This document shows positions 1 to 10,544 of a DNA stretch of 64,000 bases, in pieces. Position numbers and translations under genes: made by a program. Positions within the stretch are counted from its first letter, which is position 1. Each line of letters opens with the position of its first letter. The notes under the pieces were generated by a model, which was not told where the DNA came from, did no database searches, and worked only from the letters and a program-made list of their open reading frames with translations. Origin of the DNA: Triticum aestivum (Eukaryota; Streptophyta; Magnoliopsida; Poales; Poaceae); NCBI RefSeq assembly GCF_018294505.1, contig NC_057813.1:320315191-320379190 (forward strand), read 5' to 3'.

Positions 1-259
1 CATGTTGCAGGATTTCATACGACGAGTAAATGATACGTTAGGGTTACGATTCCTATACTCAACTTTGCCGTTGGTGTTGATGGGAATCCACAACCTTGTT
101 GTTCCTTCAGCTTTATGGATTGAGGTAATAGTACTTATGCTACTTTATACATGTGATTTACCTCTGTTATAAATCCTCGAGTACTGTGTGTGTCAGCATA
201 CCGATCCAGGGATGACACTTAAGCACAGAGACTTGATCCATTCGGGTCGGGTCACTACA
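1..259 (+). repeat. 5' LTR of element X (3' end only)
   Basis: This is the last 259 bases of the 5' LTR, cut by the window edge. It ends in ...CTACA at 259, just upstream of the primer-binding site. It pairs with 6821-7079 in the downstream LTR without an indel. Most differences are C/T or G/A changes, as expected for methylated retroelement DNA. Confidence 0.88.
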
Positions 260-262
260 AGA

Positions 263-273
263 TGGTATCAGAG
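263..273 (+). other. Primer-binding site of element X
   Basis: TGGTATCAGAG lies 3 bases after the LTR end. It matches the 3' end complement of initiator methionine tRNA, the usual primer of plant LTR retrotransposons. The complementarity stops after 11 bases (AACATG follows). Confidence 0.85.
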
Positions 274-1463
274 AACATGTTGACTGTAGGACGTGACCCT
301 AGATATTGGCAAGCCCATAGGAAGATTTATTCGCTACAACTTTCTTTTCAAAAAGATCTTTTACCTCCTCTTCTGAGCTTATTCAAATATCCCTTTTAGT
401 GAGACTATACCCCTTTCCCCTTTTGACCATGAAGATTCGACTAATGAGACCACTCCAAGCAGGACAAGATATCGGACAACTAAGACCACTTCGAAATGAA
501 GAGGATTATTCCGTGCAAATGAAACTACAACGGTTGGAGACTCCGAAGTCTAGGAGAATTTGAAGGCTCTAAAGAATTTCCAGATTTAGTATGACCTAGT
601 AAGGCTACCCTTATGGAACTTGACAGACTATGGAAGCTGTCAATACCCGAGATCAAGGTGTGTCGGAGAAAGACCAGAACATGGAGCATTAGAACTCAAA
701 GTTTTGTCAAGAAACCCTAAGGCAGAAGATATCAACTATGGAATGATATCTCATGGCAATGACAAGGGAAGAAACACGGATATCCATGACGCTATCGACC
801 GTTTATGCTATCGTCACCATACCCAGTTAAGCATGCATTTTCTTCGGAAGGATTGGATGGTAGAAGGATGATGGAGCACGTATCAGCAAGAGAGGAAGTG
901 TTAATCTTAGCTGGTGTATCACCAGGATCTAGAGTATTACTTCAAGAAGTTTAAGATGGACCTTTAGGAAGACATATTTGACAAGTAGGCATTTCCTGAA
1001 GAACTCGGGACCAAAAACGGATAGTAGCCAAGCTGGAAGAGCAAAACCTCGAGATACCAGAGAATCATCAGGAACTGAAGGACAGTAGGACCGTGGCTCA
1101 TGCCAAGGGTGTTGAAACCCAGAAGTTTGGAACGCAACACCAGTAATATTAAAGGATGTCACAAGAGACTTCGCGTCAACAAAGATGATTTGGCTAAAGA
1201 ACTTGAGAAGGACAAGCATGATCGGAAGAAGCCATCGGAGACATGAATCAGAAGAGTTTGGCGACTTTGAAGATTTATTGACCTTTAGAAGACCAAACCG
1301 CGGTTTTATACTTACGTTACATGCAACATTTGTGAGCTGTCATTTGTTTGTTGTTTTTCCGACAACCACAATAGAATCTGTCTTTTCAAAACATTTGTTT
1401 GTATTGTGTGTATCCCTCCCTATCTCTCTTATCTCACCCCAAAACCCCTAGACCCAATAGAGG
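274..1463 (+). other. Untranslated leader of element X
   Basis: About 1.2 kb lies between the primer site and the gag-like frame. Only short, unrecognisable open frames occur (for example 620-871). The stretch ends in a pyrimidine-rich run (TCCCTCCC...) just upstream of the gag ATG. I see no other feature in it. Confidence 0.6.
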
Positions 1464-2416
1464 ATGAATGGAGATGAACTCACAGTTACGGGATCGAGGA
1501 GTCAATTGGAGACTAACCGATGGATCCAGAGCATGGAGGATCACATGAAGAATAACCCTATAGCCGGAAAGGATATGGCCCAGCATGCTCTTCAATGCTT
1601 TGAAAGAGATGCTGCTACTTGGTGGAGGATGTACCAAACCATCAATGAATGGCAAGGAGTAACCACTTGGGAAGAATTTAAGTTGACTCTGCTTAAGTCT
1701 CGTCTTGTGTTCTAGAAGATGAAGCCTTATGGAAATTATATGAAGAAATCTTGTGCATGCAAGCTCTATGGAGAAATAGGACACAACCATAAGGAGAACA
1801 AGTATGAATGCCCTAATTATGAAGGAAGTCACCGAGCTGAAGAATTCCCAACTAGGCAGATTACTTGTTTTTTGTGTGAAGGAAACACCCACTACCCTAC
1901 TCATTGTCACATTTACCCCATGGTACAAAGAACCATCCAGCAGAAGAAAGAAACAATGAAAGGAGCCCTCAAGGAAATTTTGGAAAAACCTGTGATGAAG
2001 GAAGAGGTGGAGGACACACCCAAAGAGGACCCAATAAAACCCTGCACCAATTCGTGCTATTCATGTGGAGAAGAAGGACACATCTCCTAGATTGTCTGAA
2101 TGGGGATCTAGTAGAATTCCCGACAGAGGAAGTAGAGTATGACCCATAGGAAATAGAAGCCCTGATTGGAATGGAAAAGTCCAGGAAGAGAAATAGATTC
2201 GATTCTAGGAAGGACCTGAGTCATATCACCTGTTTCAGGTGCAAAGAGTCAGGGCACTACTTTAGCTGTTGCCCAAAAAGGAAGCCGAGGAACCAAGGAG
2301 GCTATGTAATCACAAGGAAACTTTGAGACTTGTCAGAAGTAATATGTTTTTGTTGTAATGGAGCAGGGCACTTCGCTAGAGATTGTCCCAAAGAGAAGGA
2401 GACCTGTGATAAATAG
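1464..2416 (+). pseudogene. Broken gag-like protein with multiple CCHC zinc knuckles
   Basis: The ATG at 1464 opens a frame with the retrotransposon-gag signature ALQCFERDAATWWRMY (about residues 44-59), followed by WEEFK. A TAG at 1713-1715 interrupts it. The same frame goes on to 2090 through a run of zinc-knuckle-like blocks: degenerate CKLYGEIGHNH, CPNYEGSHRAEE and CFLCEGNTHYPTHC, then CYSCGEEGHIS cut by a stop. After a frameshift two clearer knuckles follow (CFRCKESGHYFSCCP near 2231 and CFCCNGAGHFARDCP near 2345). Knuckles normally bind RNA for packaging. Five or six in a row is many for gag. Stops and a frameshift make it a pseudogene. Confidence 0.72.
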
Positions 2417-3852
2417 TTGAGTTTGCAACAAAATAAATGTAGTAGTAGTAGAGGGAACATTTATTTTATATTGAGGTGTTGAGTTGAGGCATGAAATGGA
2501 AGTGCAGGAGATTGTAATACTTTGAGAATCAATGAAGATATCATCATTGGTGCTGATTTGGATTTTATGAGTTGTTACTCTATGAAGAAAGATTTTGACC
2601 ATTTTCAAGGATATGAGAAATATGGTCTATGGAAGAATTGGAGTATTTTCAGGGTGGTAGTGCCCTTTGAAGACCCTTGGAAAGGATAATGATATTCCAC
2701 AAAGTGGACTTCGCACAAAATAAGTACGTGTTTTGTCTCGATATGTGGAACACCCCAAGAATATGAAGGGATGAAGTACCATTTGGATATAAAGGAGGTA
2801 TGATGTTGGTAATATGGAGCAATGGAGACTTTCTGATGAGTTTGAGTAATCATCTTAGTTTGGTACAAATAAAAGGAAGAGAGACAGTACAATAGGATGG
2901 ATTTAAGAATGCTAGGAAGCTGGATGTTGGAATAAAGATCAGTTGCCCCACCGATGATGAGTTCGAGGTTTACAAGTGAAGAGGTGAGCCCATAACCCAC
3001 AGGCCCCAGGACCTGCCAAGAAGCAAGCACACTCTTGCTGAAGGAAAAACACTGGAAGAAGTACGACTTTATCAACAGACAATCTTATAGGAGTTACGCA
3101 AAACCTAAGAGTTGTGAAGGAACGATAGATGTTTGTTTGGCTTGGAGAATCAATGGATTTATCCGAACATGGTTCGTTGACAAGAGAAATTGTGCAATGC
3201 TTGTGAGGATGACCGAGAGTTAGAATGTGAGATTCGCTAAACCATATACAAGATAATGATTTGGTTGCGGGATGGATTGATCACCATATCGACTTACTCT
3301 TATTATTCACCTTACTATATGAGATGGAGAATCTGAGTGACTTACCTATAGTAGAGCCACGGCGATATAAAACCTTGTTTAAACCTTAGAATGGTATAGT
3401 ATCTTTCCCTTGTACAGGCAGTTGTTGCCAATCATAGGTCCTACGGTGAGAATGAAGCCCAGACCCATTTCCTGCAGGAGAAACCATAAATGGTTGACCA
3501 CCATGAGATATCGATAGTTGTTTAGTAATGGCGCCAGACCCATCAGCTAAGAAGACCCAGTCATGGAATAACCTTATCAAGATGAAAGGACAGAGGAATT
3601 GAGGAAAAGGTTATGCCACCACCGGAAGAGCCCACAGAAGGAATTTTCCGGAGAATCTGAGAAGACCGACCCTGTCAACAAAAAGGATGGACTATATAAG
3701 TTTTGATGGAACTGTAACCATGTTTCTAAGGGTGGTAGCACCCCATACCTCCAGAGACCATTGATGGATTCTGAGAAGACCCAGACCCTAACCTATTTCT
3801 TGCTAGCCTCTCTGAATCTCGAGGACGAGATTCATTTCAAGGGTGGTAGGTT
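2417..3852 (+). other. Non-coding interior and polypurine tract of element X
   Basis: About 1.4 kb follows the last zinc knuckle without any retroviral enzyme motif. Short open frames on both strands show no family similarity that I recognise. Near its end, around 3819-3852, CGAGGACGAGATTCATTTC and an AAGGGTGGTAGG purine tract precede the 3' LTR. The same GAGGACGAGATTC phrase precedes the 3' LTR of the element at 50428-62606, so it is a shared Gypsy-type feature. Confidence 0.6.
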
Positions 3853-4624
3853 TGTAACATCCCAAAATTCTAAATTTTGGAATGTTATAATAAATAGATA
3901 GTTTTGATTGATTGTTTGGTTGATTGTGTGAAGTTGAGTGAAATTTGAAACTTTTGAAAGTTAAATGAGAGGGAATAAAATGACTTTCCCAAACTTTTAT
4001 CTTGCTTTTATGATCTCCATGAATTCAAATTCTTTTCACATACAAAACCCTAGAGAGAAGATGGCATGACTTCTTCCATTTAAATAAATGAAAAGGGTTT
4101 TTGAAAATATTTGAATTCCATTTGGAACTATTTCAAATTCAGAAACCTTAAGCAACTCAATGATTTTCATGAGAGAAGATAAAATGACTACTTCAAAATC
4201 ATATGAAATATGAGTTGGGAGTTAAAAGAAATCCAATTTAAAGTCCTTTTGGAAATTATTTCCAAATTGGAGTTATTTGTGTTTTATTCAAATTATTTTT
4301 CTCCAAAAATAAAATATATGGAAAATATGGTAAAATGATTGCCTACAATAGAAAATTAGAGATAAATTAATTTGAAATCATTTTGGTATTTTTAAAATGA
4401 TTTTTATGAGGTTTTATTGTAGCAGAAGCATTCTTTGCTTTATTTAAAATTTGGTCGATTTTATTTGAAGCTAGATTAATGTTCATGTTGTAGAAAATCT
4501 TTTTCGGAAAATTTTGATATATAATATGCCTATATATAATTTTTATATTTTTGCTTCAAAATTTATTTGTAGATGTCTGTTTAAAAAAAACTCTTCGAAC
4601 AGTGCCAGGCCGAAGCCCAGCACT

Positions 4625-4625
<1 letters not shown>

Positions 4626-4678
<53 letters not shown>

Positions 4679-4701
4679 TCTCTCTCTCTCGCTCTCTCTC
4701 C
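4626..4701. repeat. (CT)n microsatellite in the X LTR
   Basis: A nearly pure CT run of about 75 bases has a few interruptions (CTCCCTC, CTCGCTC). It sits upstream of the LTR TATA box and gives artificial Ser-Leu and Arg-Glu repeat frames on the two strands. CT-rich stretches are common in plant promoters. Confidence 0.9.
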
Positions 4702-4883
4702 ACCGCCGACTGGGCCAGCCCAAGGCCAGATCCTCAGCCAGGCCCAGCTCAGCTCGATGTCGCCCTCGTCCTCGAGCGGACTCCGCTCAGGAGTCTGGCC
4801 GGCGCACGCCACCGCCGGCGTGGCTGACTCGGTCTCCGCCCGCGCCTTGCCTGTTCTGCAAGTCGCCGCCTATCCCCTCCCTC

Positions 4884-4890
4884 CTATAAA
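4884..4890 (+). promoter_or_regulatory. TATA box of the X LTR
   Basis: TATAAAT lies in CCTCCTATAAATTTGG, followed by a GC-rich likely transcript start. This is consistent with the U3/R boundary of the LTR. Confidence 0.6.
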
Positions 4891-7079
4891 TTTGGAGCAC
4901 CTGGACCCACCTTCTCTCTCCTCCTCGATGCGCCGCACTTGCGAGAGCCACCGCCGCCAGCGAGATCCATGGCAGCCGCTGCCCGCCTCGCCGCCGTCCA
5001 TCGCCGACCCTGCCGACGACTCCGCCGCTCCGCGCCGCCCCTCTCCGACGTCTCCGCCGTCCTCTACGACTGCCGGAACGCCGCACCCGAACGGATCCGA
5101 GCCACCGCCACCGTCGTTTTCCTCGCCGCCGATGACCCGCCGCCGCGGTAATCGCCGTCGCCCCTCCTCACCGTCAGATCTGGATCCAACGATCCAGATT
5201 GTTCTATTTTCTTTCCCCCGAAGCCTTTTCTTTTTATTTAGAGAACGTTCACTGGTTAGGTATAGAAAACGAACGTTCGCCTTTAAGTTTTTATTTCTTT
5301 TTCTGTTATTTTTGCCTAGGGACCCCTTTGTGATTAGTTTGTTTATAGATTAGTCCCTATATTTCAAACGATCACTACTTTCTGCTCGTTTATCCAAATC
5401 CAACGAAACCAACGCCCACTTCTTCGTTAAGATCCCCTCTGTCCAGCAAAAGAACTTATATATGTTTTTGAAAATTTAAAATTTGATTTCAAACAGTTTA
5501 GTATTTGAACTTCGTTTGATCATAACTTGAGTTTTATAACTCCGATTTAGTCGATTCTTTTTGCAAATCGAAGCTCTTGACCTAAACTTTCTGATAAGGA
5601 CAAATGCACTTAATTTTCGTACTGTTAGACATTGTTTTCTGCTGCAAGAGTTATTTCCTTGGTTTTGAAGTTTTCCGAATTGCTTTCTTCGTTCTTTCCG
5701 ATCTTTTGAGTGATTGCTTATGTGTGGTTACCATTGCTTGCTTACGATAGACTGAACGGGGTGAGACGAATAGAACTACCAAGAGATCTGAGTGTGAATC
5801 ATCTTCATCAACAGTACATGCAAGTTCACACTTTGATCATATCCCTTTCATACCTAGTTTTTATGCATTAGTTTCAACCCTCAAACATTGCATGAGTAGG
5901 ATTGATAACATGTGGGTATTGGGAAGTAGTTGATGAGGTAGGAACCTATTGCCCTGCATTCAAACCTTGGGAGTTACTATTACCATATTCTTATAATGCT
6001 ATGCTATGCTCATAGACGTGGACTGGGTTTGAGTGTATTCCATGACAGTTGTGAGATTGTTACTTAATGGTTCAACTTAAGGTGGATACTTAAATACACA
6101 TCTGGGTGGATTGAGGCACCTGGGGAACCCAGTGATTGCTTGTATTTTTCTGGAAATCCTGGGTTACCATTTGATTCTCCTATGGACCACCACCCATGCT
6201 CAAAGGGATCATAAGATTATTCATGCTAGAAACTTCCGTGTGCAGCCACAAGCTATTATGGGCTCTACATAGTTGATCAAGTCATGTGAACTCTTACAGT
6301 GGTAGACTAGCTGATGTAGGGGAAAGTAGGTGCAACTGTCTACCCATCTTAAGGTGCTAATGCTTCTGAAAGACTATGTCTCGGTCATCCGTTTCTCAAA
6401 CACCATGTAGTGCGAGAAAACCAACGGAGGAGATCGAGTCTAGTGGGGAAAAGTTTGCAAACCTCTGCAGATTGTACAAACTAATCATGGTTAGCCATGT
6501 CCCCGGTTATGGACATTTTGAGTATCTGGTTCTTGGATTATCATGTTGATATCATCATGTTACTTAAATAATTTGTTGGGTTTATGATTATTAATTTGCG
6601 ATTGAGATGGGGTTTACCATTCTCAATGTTTTCAACAAACTTTGTAGTTAAATAAAATATATTCCTTTGCTATAGTGAAAAACTAGCTTTATGCAAAAAT
6701 AAACTTAGAGCTTTCCACCAGCCAAATATGCATGTAGTGATAGCTATTACTCATCATTTATCCTATGGTGTGAATTTGCCAGTACATTCAATGTACCGAC
6801 CATTTGTGGTTGCAACATCTCATGTTGCAGGATTTCTTACAACGAGTAAGTGATACGTTAGGGCTATGATTCCTATACTCAACTTTGCCGTTGGTGTTGA
6901 TGGGAATCCACAACCTTGTTGTTTCTTCCGCTTTATGGATTTAGGTAATAGTATTTATGCTACTTTATACATGTGATTTACCTCTGTTATAAATCCTCGA
7001 GTACTGTGTGTGTTAGCATACCGATCCAGGGATGACACTTAAGCACAGAGACTTGATCCATTCGGGTCAGGTCGCTACA

Positions 7080-7872
7080 ATAACCAATCCCAGTAATGGT
7101 AAAATCATCAGCCTTTCCTTCAGTGGGCTGGATGGAACTTGGCGTCTTGGTGGTGGCTGGGTCAACATCCATATGCTCTATGGTGACATTGTGCTCTTCT
7201 AGCGATGGCTCATCAACTGTGGCCTCAGTGGCATGGAGGGAAGTTTCTGCTGACTGCTTCTCTGGTTCAAGAGGGTTTTCAGTTGTTTTTGTCACCTTCA
7301 ACTTCTTGCTGGGCTTTGCCATAGCTCTATAAATGAAGCACAAAACAGGGTGAATACGACAATTGAGTAGATAATTGAAACCAGCGACTTAACATTCTTA
7401 CCCAGGCACGGTCTTGAAGACAGGGACGTGAGTTCCCATTGAGTCGCTAGAGGAGGAATGAGATGTTCCCTGGTAATTTGAGTCGGAAGGATTAAGAGGT
7501 TGTCGAAAAAGACCCGCCTTGGGATAAGCTAAGTCGGAAATTGGTGAAACCTCTGGACGACGCTTGTGAGGGGCAGGTGTGTTCGGTAAGATAGAGGAAA
7601 GGATCCCGCCTTCGCTGTTCCGGGTTGTGCGACGAGCTTCATGTTGCTGCTTCTTCAAAATAAAGTTGGGATCCAAATAAGCTAAAGGATGAGAAAACCT
7701 TACTTTTCATCTTGCTTGTCGAGTTTTCTATTTTGGCAGAGGTTCTGAGCTGGAAGAAAGAACATTTACCTCTTCATCACCTGCACAGCTGGCTTCCGCA
7801 TCATCCTGATAATAGACGTTTTCAATGAGATGCACAAAAAATGAGCCAAGAGAATCAAGTTCTACCTCCAAC

Positions 7873-7924
<52 letters not shown>

Positions 7925-9011
7925 AGTTAAGTAACTTGGAGGGCTCGGTCTTCTTCTTGGCAGGCTTTTTATTAGCCTTGGTCTTTGTTCGGGTCTTCTT
8001 GGTTGGCTTGTCCTGCAACTTCTTCTTCCAAAGCGGAGAATCGGCCTGTGGAAGTTAGATAATTATGAGAGGATGGTATTAATGAAAACATGATTCAACT
8101 GAAAAATTATGTGCAAAACTTACAGTTGGCGGCTTGTTGAGAGTGTAGAAAGGATTTAGTCAGGCTTTTCTGCAATCTGCCAAGCTCTCGTTCAATAAAG
8201 CCTTGGTCGCATCATTGATATCTTCATCAGTTAGTTGGATCTCGCAGTGGTGTTGTGAATCATTTAAGTCGCTGCTGTACTCGCACATTAAGCCAGGGAG
8301 GCGGCTTAAGGGCAGAATTCTCCAGGCGACCCAGCACCAAACAAGGTCGATGCCGGTTAAGCCGTTAGGCATGAAGGCTCTAATTTTTGAAAAAATGGGA
8401 GCATATTTGGATCGTTCCTTTGTGCTAATCCACTCTAGGAGTGGATGTTTGTTCCTAAGCCAGTGTTCACGGTAACCCGGCAAGGGACTTTCACCCTCTG
8501 TAGATGTATCTTGGCAATAAAACCAAGTCTGGTTCCAGTCCTTAGGATGACTGGACAGCTAGGCATATGGGAAGGTGGCTTTTTTCCACTTCTAAATTGA
8601 AATTCCACCTAGTTCCAAGCTGGACCCGTCTGTGAATTCAGTCTATCGGTTCAAGTAATAGAATTCCCTGAACAGTTCGACAGTGCGCTCTTGTTGAAGA
8701 TAAGCTTCGCAAAATACTTGGAAGTTGCAGATGTCGGAGACAGAATTGGGCCCAATATCTTGAGGATGGAGCATAAAAAAGTGTAGCACGTCTCAGAAAT
8801 TTTTTGAACCAGGCGGGGTAAACCCCCGAATCATATGATCAGTAAAAATGATTACTTCGCCTTCCTTGGGCTCTGGAGGATTTTCAGTGCCCGGGACCCT
8901 CCAGTGGATGACATCTTTTTAGGCTAAAACGCATATCTGAACAAAATTGTTCAAGTCTTCCTCTGTAACCCGGGATGCTACCCAGTTGTATGAAGTGAAG
9001 GTCTTAATCAT
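7080..9011 (-). pseudogene. Antisense accessory ORF of the Tat/Retand-type element (putative gypsy-type transposon domain)
   Basis: Read on the minus strand, a frame opens with ATG at 9011. It continues to 8124 with family blocks such as FTDHMIRGFTPPGS, LHPQDIGPNSVSDICNFQ and DWNQTWFYCQDTS, then LPGYREHWLRNKHPL and IDLVWCWVAWRILPLS. Six or so in-frame stops (including ones near 8923, 8801 and 8166) kill it. GT-AG boundaries fit an exon model: 9011-8124, 8045-7704, 7681-7402 and 7326-7080. The first intron is GTAAGT...CACAG. Exon 2 holds a Lys-rich stretch and 16 consecutive Asp codons. Exon 4 is cut by element X. The function of such ORFs is not known. Confidence 0.75.
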
Positions 9012-9027
9012 TGTTGATAATGAAGGT

Positions 9028-9736
9028 CTGAAAAGAAAATATTGCTGGTGTAAGATTATGTTATTAAGCCGACCACTGATTCAGAGGGGAGAACTATAAA
9101 TAAGCAATATGTTAAGCCGGAGGATAGCATTGAGTCATGTGGATATATATATTGGCGGCTTAAAAGGGGACTAATGGTACTTGGCGGGTTATGGTTTTAC
9201 GTGTTAAGCCGCCCACACAGTTGTTAGTTTCAGATCTATAAGTGAAGAATTGCTAAGTGTTGGACAAACAGTTTTCACAGATTGATATTGTAATTTTGGA
9301 TCAACAGCAGTTCATAAAATTCTAAACCTAAGGTGGTGGAAGCAGGACAGTTCATGTGCCCAGATGAGATCTCCTATGGAGGGGAGGCATGCAGATATCA
9401 AAAACGAGTGCTAAACTGCTACCGCACAAGTTTGGTACAATATTTAGATAAAAACAATATGATCTAAGGAACAGAGATGAACGGAGATGAACTCCGATGA
9501 ACTTGAGAAAACCCTAATGGAGATTTGCGTGAGAAAAGAGGAAAACTTACTGGGGCTGATAGACAGTGAAGACGCGCTGCGGTGCTTTGGTTCGTTTAGG
9601 TCGACGCAGCGGCCGAGGTTGAGGCAGTGCGCGAGGTCGACGACGGCGGAGCTCGGGCGCGTGTGGGGTTGCGAGAAAGAGGACGAAAACGAGGAGGCAA
9701 GGGGGGAAATGAAAAGGACCCTTGTCCCTATTATAA
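9028..9736 (-). promoter_or_regulatory. Minus-strand promoter and 5'-UTR intron of the antisense ORF
   Basis: On the minus strand a TATA-like TTATAATA (9736-9729) is followed downstream by a GC-rich leader. A GTAAGT donor at 9550-9545 pairs with a pyrimidine-rich TTTTCTTTTCAG acceptor ending at 9028. Splicing would place the leader 16 bases before the ATG at 9011. The promoter and intron are inferred from consensus only. Confidence 0.45.
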
Positions 9737-10024
9737 GGCAGTGGATAGATGGCATGCATGGAAATCGAGGAGACTGAAAAATGATTATGTGATAGCACGG
9801 ATGCCTTGATTTTTGGGAGGTTCATTAAAAGTGAAGATATACTGAGATGTTTTGGGCCTTGTGCGATATTAATGCGAGATGACGGCATGGTGGGTTAGGA
9901 TAATTCTGTGAGATGACGTCATGGTGGGTTATAATATTTCATAAGGATTGACGATGAAGAATTTTTTCTAAGTCAAATATTGAAGATTGTTATGAACAAG
10001 TTCACATCAACCTGGGGCCTACAT

Positions 10025-10544
10025 TGGGTATGACCCGCCCAGGAGGGGCCGGGTCATACCACTGGCGGTTCATAATGAGAAGGCCCAAGAAGATGTTGAA
10101 GACGGCGGTTCATGAAGCAAGCTTACTTAAGGCCCAAGACATGGAGGCGACTTGAGGCCCACAGGCATAAACCGCCGTAGCTTTACATTGTACGTTAAGG
10201 AAAGTTTAGTTTGGTCACCGAGCCGGACACACTGCGTATGAGCCGGCCGGGACTTTGTAAGCCGCCAGGAATCAACTTGTGTATATAAAGGAGTGACCCA
10301 GCGGCGGGTTAGGGCATGAAACAACAAGTTGAGAACTAGGTCAACTGTATTTGCTCCCTCGTAATCGAAACCTAAGCAATACAACCTAAAGCAGGAGTAG
10401 GTCTTTACCTCGTTGAGAGGGGTCGAACCTAGGTAAAACTCTCTGTGTCCTTTGTCCCGTTTAACCCCTTCAAGCTAACTATGTTTCGATGGCTCCACAC
10501 CTAAGTCCTCTTGCTAGGGCTTCTGCCATGACAATTCCACGACA
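10025..10544 (+). repeat. 3' LTR of the Tat/Retand-type element (520 bp)
   Basis: The LTR starts TGGGTATGACCCG after the tract CCTGGGGCCTACAT and ends CCACGACA at 10544. It has a TATA box (TATATAAAG, 10282-10290) and the phrase TTTACCTCGTTGAGAGGGG downstream, both in the forward direction. This is typical of wheat Gypsy LTRs as I remember them. The start could be shifted by a few bases. The flank after 10544 is ACTGA; its partner is not in the window. Confidence 0.7.

Larger units (their letters stand above)
1..7079 (+). mobile_element. Non-autonomous Ty3/Gypsy-like LTR retrotransposon (element X), left end outside window
   Basis: Bases 1-259 match 6821-7079 position for position with about 12 substitutions by eye (about 95% identical), so they are the ends of the two LTRs of one element. 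A tRNA-iMet-type primer site follows the first LTR, and a GAGGACGAGATTC stretch with a purine tract precedes the second. The roughly 3.6-kb interior encodes only a broken gag-like protein with zinc knuckles. I find no protease, reverse transcriptase, RNase H or integrase motif in any frame. Strand is set by the primer site, gag direction and purine tract. It would depend on enzymes from a related element. The right flank at 7080 reads straight into an antisense ORF of another retroelement, so X is a nested insertion. Confidence 0.85.
3853..7079 (+). repeat. 3' LTR of element X (3227 bp)
   Basis: It begins TGTAACATCCC directly after the purine tract and ends CTACA at 7079. It is unusually long. 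Inside are an AT-rich U3-like part, a CT microsatellite, a TATA box at 4884, a GC-rich part (about 4700-5160) that would lie around the transcript start, and an AT-rich remainder. A second copy of this LTR family stands alone at 32075-36142. The sequence after 7079 (ATAAC...) should be one half of the 5-bp target duplication, but the other half is left of the window. Confidence 0.87.
7080..10544 (+). mobile_element. 3' part of a Tat/Retand-type Ty3/Gypsy element interrupted by element X
   Basis: This segment holds a large antisense ORF followed by a forward LTR (10025-10544). Grande/RIRE2-like elements of the Tat/Retand lineage carry such an antisense ORF between pol and the 3' LTR. The ORF shows the conserved blocks of the 'putative gypsy type transposon' family, which is how I assign it. 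The left part (gag, pol, 5' LTR) is absent because element X is inserted at 7079/7080 and the rest lies left of the window, or was lost. Confidence 0.75.

Noticed and set aside
4514..5353. 279-codon plus-strand ORF with a Ser-Leu repeat and Pro-rich tail
   Set aside because: It is produced by the CT microsatellite and GC-rich promoter part of the X LTR. It spans the TATA box and has no conserved motif.
7825..8058. Plus-strand poly-Ser ORF
   Set aside because: It is the antisense shadow of the (ATC)16 poly-Asp run in the minus-strand accessory ORF.
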